A stretch of 8,810 nt of DNA from Chloroflexota bacterium (GTDB taxonomy: Bacteria; Chloroflexota; Anaerolineae; Anaerolineales; Villigracilaceae), in assembly GCA_023459215.1 (NCBI GenBank), contig JAEWVF010000009.1:1-8810 (forward strand). The letters run 5' to 3'. Position numbers and translations under genes: made by a program. Within the stretch, counting starts at the first letter, position 1, and the number at the start of each line of letters is the position of its first letter. Positions 1-6,073 of the stretch are shown here, one piece after another. The notes under the pieces were generated by a model. The model saw only the letters and a program-made list of their open reading frames with translations. It had not been told where the DNA came from and ran no database searches.

Positions 1-2
1 CG

Positions 3-1034
3 GTTTCGTTTACATCCCGCCTAGCTTACGACCGCCAGATGCTGCACGAGGGCATGCGCATGGGCCAGGGCATGAACCCGCCCCAGCCGGAACGTATCTT
101 GATGCAGTTTGGCAACTTTCGTAATGCTGTTTTTGAATCCCTGGGCTATGCCGCACTGGCTGCCTCGCTCGTGGCAGTCGTGGTCAGCCTTTTCCTCAGC
201 GCGCGTATTGTTTCGCCACTACGCGCTATGACCCGCGCCACCGACCGCATCGCTGCTGGTCATTATGATGAGCGGGTGCAGGTTGCCGGCGAAGATGAGT
301 TTTCGCAGTTGGCAGGCAGCTTCAACCAGATGGCCGGGCAACTCGAACAGACTGAAACCATGCGCCGCCGCCTGATCGGTGATGTTGCTCATGAGTTGCG
401 CACCCCGCTGACCACCATCAGAGGCTCGCTCGAAGGTTTGCTGGATGGAGTCTTGCCGCCGGATGCAGCAACGTTCAACGAGATTTTGCAGGAATCCGAA
501 CGTCTCGGGCGTTTGGTGGACGATTTGCAGGAACTCAGCCGGGTCGAAGCAGGGGCTTATACGCTGGATAAGCAGACCGTTGACGTTTCGGCCCTGGTAA
601 CGACCGCCATCAAGCGCCTTGCGCGGCCCTTCGAGCAAAAGCGGATCGCGCTCACCCCCAAACTGGCCGCCGATTTACCGCCCATCCAGGCTGACGAGGA
701 CCGCATCCTGCAAGTGCTCACCAACCTGCTCAACAACGCCCTGCAATATACCCCCGAGGGCGGGACAGTTACCATCTCGGCGCAAAAAAACGCTGAATTT
801 GTGCAATTCAGCGTTGCCGATACTGGCTCCGGCCTTTCAGCCGAAAATCTGGAACTGGTTTTTGCCCGTTTCTACCGGGTCGATAAGTCCCGCTCGCGCC
901 AATCCGGCGGTGGCAGCGGTATCGGGCTGACGATTGCCAGGCACTTGGTCGAAGCCCACGGCGGACGCATCTGGGTCGAAAGCCCTGGGGTTGGGTTGGG
1001 CAGCACGTTTTATTTTGCGCTGCCTATTCGTTAA
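3..1034 (+). CDS. Sensor histidine kinase (BaeS/PhoR type), 5' partial
   Basis: Membrane two-component sensor that would autophosphorylate on His and pass the phosphate to a response regulator, whose gene is not in view. The frame is open to the window edge, so the N-terminus and most of the sensing region are missing. Counting from the ATG at 39: one membrane helix at about 34-55, a HAMP domain at about 56-108 and a HisKA domain with the H-box VAHELRTPLT (phospho-acceptor His118). The ATPase domain is complete, with N-box LTNLLNNALQYTP (about 228-239), G1 DTGSGL (261-266), F-box FARFYRVD (275-282) and G2 SGIGLTIA (293-300). All catalytic boxes are intact. The stop TAA (1032-1034) overlaps the stop of the convergent higA-like gene, leaving no room for a terminator. 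The class is certain; the signal sensed is unknown. Confidence 0.95.
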   Translation, partial: VSFTSRLAYDRQMLHEGMRMGQGMNPPQPERILMQFGNFRNAVFESLGYAALAASLVAVVVSLFLSARIVSPLRAMTRATDRIAAGHYDERVQVAGEDEFSQLAGSFNQMAGQLEQTETMRRRLIGDVAHELRTPLTTIRGSLEGLLDGVLPPDAATFNEILQESERLGRLVDDLQELSRVEAGAYTLDKQTVDVSALVTTAIKRLARPFEQKRIALTPKLAADLPPIQADEDRILQVLTNLLNNALQYTPEGGTVTISAQKNAEFVQFSVADTGSGLSAENLELVFARFYRVDKSRSRQSGGGSGIGLTIARHLVEAHGGRIWVESPGVGLGSTFYFALPIR

Positions 1035-1348
1035 GCGCGCATGGGGGTCTGCGGGTTCAAAACCTTTACTTCACGGTTAATCTGTTCACGCATTTCTTTT
1101 TCTGCCACTTCAAGATCGTATCGAACCTGTAAACGAAGCCAGACCTCTGCGCTGGTGCCAAAATAGCGTGCAAGCCGCATGGCAGTATCAACGCTAACTG
1201 CTCGCTGTCCATTAACAATTTGGCTAATGCGAATCGGTGTAACGCCAATATCATGCGCCAGGCGATATTGTGATAGGCCAAGCGGTTTCATAAAATCTTC
1301 GAGTAAAACTTCACCGGGGTGAATGGGGGATAACGTTTCATCCATCAT
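1031..1348 (-). CDS. higA: HigA-family (XRE/VapI) antitoxin, apparently without its toxin
   Basis: A 105-residue protein with the full HigA signature: HPGEVLLEDFMKPLGLSQ (10-27), an HTH at about 26-46 containing RISQIVNGQR, then SVDTAMRLARYFGTSAEVWLRLQ. In HigBA modules this protein binds the RelE-like toxin HigB and represses the operon. higB normally lies just upstream of higA. Here that place is taken by a MITE-like element followed directly by pth, and the other side is a convergent kinase gene, so no toxin gene is in view. Two ATGs lie in tandem (1348 and 1345). The only SD-like word, GGAGAG, lies 11 nt before the first and is supplied by the end of the element. It may be a solitary regulator, a relic, or an antitoxin acting on a toxin encoded elsewhere. 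Family is secure; function as an antitoxin is not. Confidence 0.9.
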   Translation of the reverse strand: MMDETLSPIHPGEVLLEDFMKPLGLSQYRLAHDIGVTPIRISQIVNGQRAVSVDTAMRLARYFGTSAEVWLRLQVRYDLEVAEKEMREQINREVKVLNPQTPMRA

Positions 1349-1349
1349 A

Positions 1350-1516
1350 ATATTCTTGGCTCTCCGAGAATGAGCTTGGTAAGAGTTCTTTGAACGCGGA
1401 AAACACGGACAAATACGGAAAAACCAGCATTTTAAAAGCTTTTTCCGTGCGTTTCCGTGTTTTCCGCGTATTCCGTGTACAGGTTTTCACGGAAAATCGT
1501 GGAGAGCCATATTCTT
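1350..1516. mobile_element. MITE-like non-autonomous element with target duplication
   Basis: A 151-bp element (1358-1508) begins with GGCTCTCC and ends with its exact complement GGAGAGCC. It is flanked on both sides by the same octamer ATATTCTT (1350-1357 and 1509-1516), as expected of a target-site duplication. Inside is a 30-nt imperfect inverted repeat (1394-1423 / 1440-1469) and a second hairpin (1471-1477 / 1488-1494), both built from variants of CACGGAAAA. There is no transposase. The right-hand duplication abuts the pth stop codon (1517-1519) and the left one lies 1 nt before the higA start. Removing the element and one octamer leaves a 9-bp pth-higA gap, so it probably split an operon. 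From memory, similar CACGGAAAA-rich intergenic repeats occur in many environmental genomes. The transposase family is unknown. Confidence 0.75.
1394..1469. repeat. 30-nt imperfect inverted repeat inside the MITE-like element
   Basis: The arms 1394-1423 and 1440-1469 pair at 26 of 30 positions by hand count: 16 perfect outer pairs starting ACGCGGAAAACACGGA, a 6-nt stretch with 4 mismatches, and 8 perfect inner pairs (CGGAAAAA). The loop is 16 nt (1424-1439) with TTTTAAAA at its centre. As RNA it would form a long hairpin between pth and higA. Confidence 0.85.
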
Positions 1517-2149
1517 TCAACTTTCCACTTTCCCATTAAACCGATTCATCGCCATATCCAACCCGTCTGTCACCCAGGTCAGGGCGGCCTCGGCGGCTTT
1601 GTCGAGTAGTTCGGCTACCTGCAGGGATTCCTTTTGGGTGAAGGCCTGCAAAACGTAGGCGGCTGCCTCCATCCGTCCCGGCGGCCGATCAATGCCCAAC
1701 CGCATCCGCGCAAAGTCGGGTGTGCCGATCTGCTGGATGATCGAAGCGATTCCCTTTTGTCCGGCTGACCCGCCGCCGGGGCGCAGGCGCAGGACACAGA
1801 AGGGCAGGTCGAGATCGTCGTGGGCCACCATCAGGTTTTCCTGTGGAATTTTGTAGAAACGCACCAATCCCTGCACCGACTGGCCGGAAAGATTCATGTA
1901 GGTTTGCGGTTTGGCCAGGATGATTTTGCGGCCCTCGTATTGGGCCGTGGTGATAATGGCTTTCGACTGCACGCGCATTGAACGCGCATTCAGCTTTTCA
2001 GCCAGCCGGTCGATCAGCATAAATCCGATATTGTGGCGTGTATCGCGGTATTCACGCCCGGGGTTGCCGAGGCCAACAATGATATAAGGGAGATTTTCAG
2101 ACATGGGCTCTGGTTGCAAAAATTTGGCAAGGATTTCTTTCAAGGACAT
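1517..2149 (-). CDS. pth: Peptidyl-tRNA hydrolase (Pth)
   Basis: Cytosolic esterase that frees tRNA from peptidyl-tRNAs dropped by stalled ribosomes. Family motifs are clear: VGLGNPG (25-31, with substrate-binding Asn29), TRHNIGF (catalytic His39), KPQTYMNLSG (80-89, Met85-Asn86) and HDDLDLP (110-116, the Asp that activates the His). At the position of E. coli His113-Asn114 it reads Gln131-Lys132 inside GGGSAGQKGI, so the usual Asn is replaced by Lys. The start is unsettled. From ATG 2149 it is 210 aa, but GGGGAG touches that ATG. The same GGGGAG sits 6 nt from an in-frame TTG at 2143. ATG 2104 gives 195 aa, the usual family length, but with only a weak SD. A TTGCTT-16-TAAACT promoter-like pair ends 6 nt before ATG 2149, which would suit a leaderless mRNA. 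A terminator isolates it from the gene upstream. Confidence 0.95.
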   Translation of the reverse strand: MSLKEILAKFLQPEPMSENLPYIIVGLGNPGREYRDTRHNIGFMLIDRLAEKLNARSMRVQSKAIITTAQYEGRKIILAKPQTYMNLSGQSVQGLVRFYKIPQENLMVAHDDLDLPFCVLRLRPGGGSAGQKGIASIIQQIGTPDFARMRLGIDRPPGRMEAAAYVLQAFTQKESLQVAELLDKAAEAALTWVTDGLDMAMNRFNGKVES

Positions 2150-2201
2150 CTCCCCAGTTTAACCTGCCTGCCGGGAAAAGCAAAGGCATTTTGGAAAACA
2201 A

Positions 2202-2225
2202 AAAGACGCCTTATTGGGCGTCTTT
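2202..2225 (-). terminator. Intrinsic terminator after the GIN-domain lipoprotein gene
   Basis: Read on the minus strand: GACGCC, loop CAATAA, GGCGTC, then TTTTTG. With the flanking A/T pairs the stem is 9 bp. It lies about 20 nt past the stop codon at 2246. The opposite strand also ends in T-rich sequence, so it could work both ways, but no plus-strand gene needs it. Confidence 0.85.
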
Positions 2226-2245
2226 CTTTCAAGGTGGATGTTGCG

Positions 2246-3016
2246 TTATTCCGCATGGATGCTGCCGGAACCGTTGATGACTTTTGCCACCTGGGCCTGT
2301 CCACGGTAGGCGATTTCGCCGCTGCCGGTAATGCGGGCGGTAAGTTGTTCGGATGCCCAGACCGTGATATTCCCGGAACCGTTGATGCTGGCTTGTGCTT
2401 GTTCGCTTTCCAGGTTCTGGGCCTGGATCCGGCCCGAGCCGTTGACCGAAAGTTCGACTGAGTTGCTCTGGCCTGCGACAATGTACTTGCCGCTGCCGTC
2501 GATGCTCAAGCGGGTGTCTGCGGCGCTGATTTCATCGAGTCTCATTTTGCCTGAACCGTTGATGTTGGCGCGCAGTTGTTCGGCCCCGATCTGGTCGATA
2601 ATGAATTCGCCTGAACCGTTGATTTGGAGGCTCAGTTCTTTGGCGTTGAGCGCTTCCGAGACAATTTTGCCCGAGCCGCTGATGGTGATGGCGCTGATGT
2701 CTTTCGCGCTCAACCGGATCAGGATTTCCTCCGTCGGCATGATATTGATGTTCTCCTCGACATAGATCGACAGGACACCATTCTCGACTTTGCAGTGGAT
2801 GTATGCCATCAGGTTTTCTTCGGCGCTGATTTCCAGGCTTTCGTTTTGTCCCTGGGTCAGAACCAGCCGCGCCGGCACTGCCAGGATGATTTTCTCGAAA
2901 TTGCTTGCAGTGCGGGTTTCGCTGGCCAGATTACCCGAGCCAACGATAACGTTCATGCCGCAGGCATTCAAAAGGAATGCCAGGACGGTGAAGAGAGGGA
3001 TCAGTAGCGTTTTCAT
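2246..3016 (-). CDS. GIN-domain (DUF2807-like) lipoprotein with beta-solenoid repeats
   Basis: Predicted exported lipoprotein of 256 residues: Lys2, a hydrophobic stretch at 4-18, then the lipobox LNAC with Cys19 as the likely lipidated residue. The mature part fits the head GIN domain family (PF10988/DUF2807). It has a first block with FEKIILAVPARLVLTQG, then eight copies of an (I/V)-x-GSG turn starting at residues 112, 132, 152, 172, 191, 211, 229 and 247. A period of 18-20 residues suits a right-handed beta-solenoid. Such proteins are often found with PspC/LiaF-like membrane proteins; their biochemical role is not established. The ATG at 3016 has a good SD (AAGGAG, about 7 nt away). The gene lies 17 nt behind the membrane protein gene, so the two should be co-transcribed, and a terminator follows. 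Confidence 0.88.
   Translation of the reverse strand: MKTLLIPLFTVLAFLLNACGMNVIVGSGNLASETRTASNFEKIILAVPARLVLTQGQNESLEISAEENLMAYIHCKVENGVLSIYVEENINIMPTEEILIRLSAKDISAITISGSGKIVSEALNAKELSLQINGSGEFIIDQIGAEQLRANINGSGKMRLDEISAADTRLSIDGSGKYIVAGQSNSVELSVNGSGRIQAQNLESEQAQASINGSGNITVWASEQLTARITGSGEIAYRGQAQVAKVINGSGSIHAE
2264..2683 (-). repeat. Eight-fold GSG repeat array within the GIN-domain gene
   Basis: Codes for residues 112-251 of the lipoprotein. Each unit ends in [I/V]-[N/S/D/T]-G-S-G; five of the eight are NGSG. At DNA level the plus strand shows words such as GAACCGTTGAT recurring every 54-60 bp, with codon changes between copies. The array is an old protein repeat and not a fresh tandem duplication. 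Confidence 0.85.
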
Positions 3017-3033
3017 TTTGTTCTCCTTTTGCT

Positions 3034-3729
3034 CTACTGGGCGGGTGTTTCGGATCGGTTTTCGCGGCGCAGGAAGGTCAGCCCAACCAGCAGGATGCCG
3101 GTCATGACCAGCATGCCGGGCACAGCGAAGCGCAGGATGGTCTCATTGAAAATGCTGACGAACGAGGTCAGGAAGAAGCCCATCCCGGCGATGCCGATCA
3201 GGATCATGGCGGCGGTGTTTGCGCCCAGGGAGCGTTTGCTGATGCCGACAACCAACAGTCCCAGGCCAATCGCCAGCGGTTCAACCGGCCACAGGATGGC
3301 CCAGGCGCTCCACAGGCCGGTCAGGTTGCAGAAAGCCAGCACCAGGCCATTGATACCAACGACCATGGCCGGGATGGCCAGGCCTGGTACACGCATGAAG
3401 ATGGCCGAGAGGCCAAAGCCGAGCGCGGCCGCCAGCACGAGCAGCGGCCAGGCCAGCGCCCAAATGCCCCAGTTGCCGGTAACGCTGGCAAACATCAGGA
3501 TGCTGCCCGTGGTCAGGACTGGTAGCCCCGGCATAAAGAAAGCGCCCAAGCCTGGTCTGACGAGTCCCAGGAAGCCCGGCAGGGTCAGGGCCAGGCCGAC
3601 GGCCAGCACGACCAGCGGCCACATCCGCCAGGCTTCCGTGCGCAGGAACAGGTTGCTGACCATGCTTAACCCGCCAATGATGAGCAGGCCGATACCGAAG
3701 ATCAGGGATAAGATACGTTCAGTTTTCAT
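3034..3729 (-). CDS. LiaI/LiaF-like multi-pass membrane protein
   Basis: Integral membrane protein of 231 residues with about eight hydrophobic segments (roughly 7-27, 35-52, 66-84, 88-110, 117-134, 142-162, 171-193, 203-220). A tryptophan-rich WP motif recurs: WRMWPLVVLAVGLAL (34-48), TGNWGIWALAWPLLVLA (84-100) and TGLWSAWAILWPVEPLAIG (137-155). This resembles the LiaI/LiaF-like transmembrane family (DUF5668), tied to envelope-stress functions in other bacteria; I recognise the pattern, not a named gene. Residues 119-155 also align without gaps to the membrane domain of the adjacent Ser/Thr kinase. I chose ATG 3729 because AAAGGA lies 6 nt upstream. An in-frame ATG at 3768 would add 13 polar residues but has no SD and nearly abuts the terminator hairpin. 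It is followed at 17 nt by the GIN lipoprotein gene. Confidence 0.8.
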   Translation of the reverse strand: MKTERILSLIFGIGLLIIGGLSMVSNLFLRTEAWRMWPLVVLAVGLALTLPGFLGLVRPGLGAFFMPGLPVLTTGSILMFASVTGNWGIWALAWPLLVLAAALGFGLSAIFMRVPGLAIPAMVVGINGLVLAFCNLTGLWSAWAILWPVEPLAIGLGLLVVGISKRSLGANTAAMILIGIAGMGFFLTSFVSIFNETILRFAVPGMLVMTGILLVGLTFLRRENRSETPAQ

Positions 3730-3770
3730 TTTTCTTTCCTTTCGAATGTTTGAAGACGCGTTGAACAAAA

Positions 3771-3792
3771 CCGGCAGGCAGTTGCCTGCCGG
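3771..3792 (-). terminator. Intrinsic terminator after the Ser/Thr kinase gene
   Basis: Strong hairpin with stem CCGGCAGGC / GCCTGCCGG and a 4-nt loop, followed on the minus strand by TTTTGTT. It lies about 28 nt past the kinase stop codon and 42 nt before the membrane-protein ATG. With no clear promoter in the remaining 40 nt, partial read-through into the downstream pair is possible. Confidence 0.85.
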
Positions 3793-3819
3793 TGAATAAC
3801 AAAGTTGAGTTGCGGAACT

Positions 3820-5301
3820 TTAGCGGAAGATGGAAGCCAGCACTGAAAGGCTGCAGGTCATGCAGGCCAGCAGGATGGCCAGGGTTCCCAGGGCAAAGCC
3901 ACCGATGCGTCCCCAGGATTTACTTTCTGCTGCCGGGCGCTCACTTAATTTGGTTGGCAGGTAGATGGCAAAACCGATGATCAGCGGTTCGAACATCCAC
4001 AAGAAGAACCAGTCGTCCCAGCGGCCGGTGATGGACGAGTAAGCCAGCAGTGCCGCGTTGCCGAAAACGATAATGCTGGGGATCAGCATCCACGGGGTTT
4101 GGGTTCCCCAGCCGATGAAGGCCAGCAAACCCGCGACCAGGAAAATTTCGAACGCCCAGCCGTATTCAAAAACATTGATGCCGCTGAAGGTGCTGATCAT
4201 TGCTGCAAACAGGTTGACCACGGTGAACATGATCAGGCCGCCGAAGACGGCGCTTGTCGGGCTGATGGCGCGCGGTGTGAAGCGCTTGACAATGCTGGTC
4301 ATCTGTCCTTCCAGTTCTTTCTTGAAGGGGATGTCCATATTGGTGTCTTCGTCGGCGAAGCGCTGGTTGTTCAACTGCTGGCGCGAAGTGCCCGAGAAAA
4401 CCACCTGGGGCTGGATCCCGCCGGGGGGCGCAACCACAGGCCGCGGGGCGTCTGCCAGTTTTTTGTCCAGCGTTTGGGCGATTGCGGCAACCATTTCATC
4501 GGCGCTCTGGTAACGATCCTGCGGGTCTTTGGCCAGCGCCTTCAAAACGATATGCTCCAGTTCGCGCGGCAGGGTTGGATCGACCTGGCTGGGCAGCGGC
4601 AGCGGATCGTTCAGGTGTTTCATCAGGATTGCCAGCGGGGTATCGGCATCGAAGGGCGTATAGCCGGTCAGCATTTCATAGAAAACGATGCCCATTGAGT
4701 AAATGTCGCTGCGCTCGTCGCAGGTGCCTTTGAAGCCTTGCTCCGGGGCCATGTAGTTGAGCGTGCCCATCAGCGCGCCTGAGACGGTGTACTGGGTGCT
4801 GCCGACGATTTGGGCAATGCCGAAGTCGGTCAATACAGCCTGCCCGCGTTTGGTCAGCATGATGTTTGCCGGTTTGATGTCACGGTGGATGATGCCTTCC
4901 TTGTGAGCGTAGCCCAACCCGTTCAGCACTTCCGTCAAAATGCGCAGGATTTCGGGCAGGGGCATGCGTTCGCCGCGGATGCGATGTTCGTTCAGCCGTG
5001 AGCGCAGGGTGTCACCCTCGAGCAGTTCCATCACCATGTAGTGCTGCTCATCCTGGACATCGAAATCAAAAACCTGCACGATGTTCGGGTGTCGCAGCCC
5101 CGAAACGGAGTGGGCCTCGCGCCGAAAACGAGCCAGGAATTCATCCTGCTCCACCAGGTCGGAACGCAGCACCTTGATCGCCACATAGCGGTCCAGTTGC
5201 GGGTGGTAGCCGCGGTAAACCTGCGCCATTCCGCCGCGCCCGAGCGCGTCGAGAATGCGATATTTTCCGAGAGTTTGGCCTTCCAGTGTTTGCGGTGACA
5301 T
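3820..5301 (-). CDS. PknB-type Ser/Thr protein kinase with C-terminal membrane domain
   Basis: Hanks-type kinase of 493 residues. The catalytic domain (about 14-275) has all key features: Gly loop GRGGMAQVY (21-29), Lys43 in VAIK, helix-C Glu62, HRDIKPAN (139-146, catalytic Asp141), DFG (159-161), an activation loop with several Thr/Ser, and APE (185-187). A linker of about 60 residues rich in Pro, Gln and Asn follows. The C-terminal part (about 345-490) has five hydrophobic segments and no extracellular PASTA domain, so any sensing is probably by the membrane bundle itself. Residues 407-443 align without gaps to the neighbouring LiaI-like protein. The ATG has a good SD (TTTGGAG, 7 nt). The gene follows the FHA regulator on the same strand after 112 nt and ends at a strong terminator. 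The two genes plausibly form one pathway. Confidence 0.96.
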   Translation of the reverse strand: MSPQTLEGQTLGKYRILDALGRGGMAQVYRGYHPQLDRYVAIKVLRSDLVEQDEFLARFRREAHSVSGLRHPNIVQVFDFDVQDEQHYMVMELLEGDTLRSRLNEHRIRGERMPLPEILRILTEVLNGLGYAHKEGIIHRDIKPANIMLTKRGQAVLTDFGIAQIVGSTQYTVSGALMGTLNYMAPEQGFKGTCDERSDIYSMGIVFYEMLTGYTPFDADTPLAILMKHLNDPLPLPSQVDPTLPRELEHIVLKALAKDPQDRYQSADEMVAAIAQTLDKKLADAPRPVVAPPGGIQPQVVFSGTSRQQLNNQRFADEDTNMDIPFKKELEGQMTSIVKRFTPRAISPTSAVFGGLIMFTVVNLFAAMISTFSGINVFEYGWAFEIFLVAGLLAFIGWGTQTPWMLIPSIIVFGNAALLAYSSITGRWDDWFFLWMFEPLIIGFAIYLPTKLSERPAAESKSWGRIGGFALGTLAILLACMTCSLSVLASIFR

Positions 5302-5323
5302 AGTTTTTCTCCAAAATAAATCT

Positions 5324-5345
5324 GCGCAGATAATATCATCTGCGC
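5324..5345. promoter_or_regulatory. 22-bp inverted repeat upstream of the kinase gene
   Basis: GCGCAGAT and ATCTGCGC are perfect 8-bp arms around a 6-bp AT-rich centre (AATATC), 22 nt before the kinase ATG and upstream of its SD. The size suits a dimeric regulator's operator or a 5'-leader hairpin. It is not followed by a T tract, so a terminator is unlikely. A natural but untested candidate ligand is the FHA-winged-helix protein encoded next door. Confidence 0.55.
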
Positions 5346-5413
5346 CAAAATCCTGCCTATCAGTTTGCTAACTTCGCCCTATCGGCAAAGCGGGGAAAAG
5401 ATATGAACTCGCC

Positions 5414-6028
5414 TTAGGGCGCAGTTAGTTTGTATCCCAACCCGCGGATGGTCACCAACAGTACCGGGGAATTGGGATCGATCTCGATTTTTGTGCGCAG
5501 TCGCCGCACCAGGTTTTCGATCTGGTAATCGAAAATTCCCGACTGGTACTCGGCCCACACCGTCTGGCCAATCTCATCTTTTGAGCAGACCTTGCCGCGG
5601 TTCTCATACAAATACGCCACCAGCGCAAACTCCTTGGGCGAGAGCGAAAGCAGTTTGCGGTTCAACCTGACTTCTCCGGCCTTGACATTTACATCTAATT
5701 CCGGAAAGGGCGTCTCGCGGGTGGTTGTGTCCGGGTCATGGAAAGTAAAGACAATCTCCCCGATGCTAATTTTGTCTTCATCGCGCAGTTGGATGCTCGC
5801 CATGATGCGTTCATCGTTCAGGAAGGTTCCATTGGTGCTTCCCAGGTCTTCCAGGAAAATCTTGCGCCCATCCCGGCGAATGATGGCATGTTCGCGCGAG
5901 GCCCGGTTGCTGATAATCACAATTTCATTTTCGACGCCCCGGCCAATGTGGGTAATATCGAAATCAAGCCAATGCTCGTTGCCTAGCGGGTCTGTCAGGT
6001 AGGGGGTGTTTTTGGTCGACATATTCAC
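5414..6028 (-). CDS. FHA domain fused to an OmpR/PhoB-type winged-helix DNA-binding domain
   Basis: Predicted cytosolic regulator of 204 residues. The N-terminal FHA domain (about 24-97) keeps the phosphothreonine-binding signature: Gly29-Arg30, Ser44-Arg-Glu-His47 and LGSTNG (62-67). The C-terminal domain (about 110-202) is a trans_reg_C winged helix, with SLSPKEFALVAYL, IFDYQIENLVRRLRTKI and the terminal TIRGLGYKL hairpin. The FHA takes the place of the usual receiver domain, so activity is probably controlled by binding pThr, on itself or a partner, and not by Asp phosphorylation. Mycobacterial EmbR has the same two domain types in reverse order and is controlled by Ser/Thr kinases. The kinase gene follows on the same strand. 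The start may be GTG 6028 (AGGAG 5-6 nt away) or ATG 6022 (about 11 nt). Confidence 0.93.
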   Translation of the reverse strand: MNMSTKNTPYLTDPLGNEHWLDFDITHIGRGVENEIVIISNRASREHAIIRRDGRKIFLEDLGSTNGTFLNDERIMASIQLRDEDKISIGEIVFTFHDPDTTTRETPFPELDVNVKAGEVRLNRKLLSLSPKEFALVAYLYENRGKVCSKDEIGQTVWAEYQSGIFDYQIENLVRRLRTKIEIDPNSPVLLVTIRGLGYKLTAP

Positions 6029-6073
6029 AGATTCTCCTGCATATTTCTATTAAGTATAGTATAGAATCTCATA
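6029..6073. promoter_or_regulatory. 45-bp divergent promoter region
   Basis: The only spacer between the FHA regulator (-) and the glycosyltransferase (+). It has overlapping -10-like words on both strands: plus-strand TATAGA (6060-6065) or TAGAAT (6062-6067), minus-strand TATACT twice. I see no good -35. The 7-bp inverted repeat AGATTCT (6029-6035) / AGAATCT (6063-6069) brackets it and overlaps the FHA gene's ribosome-binding site. The plus-strand gene has no SD, and its ATG lies 6-8 nt past the -10, as for a leaderless mRNA. Confidence 0.5.

Noticed and set aside
1338..1520. 60-aa minus-strand reading frame between higA and pth
   Set aside because: It is a translation of the CACGGAAAA-rich inverted repeats of the MITE-like element (Arg/Thr/Lys-rich low complexity). 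It has no family resemblance and is not HigB.
2264..2683. Regularly spaced repeats suggesting a CRISPR array
   Set aside because: The repeats are short, degenerate, in frame with a coding gene and encode the GSG turns of a GIN-domain protein.
3730..3768. Longer start (ATG 3768) for the membrane protein
   Set aside because: No SD precedes it, the extra 13 residues are polar and unlike the family, and it lies next to the terminator hairpin. ATG 3729 has AAAGGA at good spacing.
4099..4698. 199-aa plus-strand reading frame inside the kinase gene
   Set aside because: It is antisense to conserved kinase motifs, has no recognisable domain and no SD. It is a shadow frame of a GC-rich gene.
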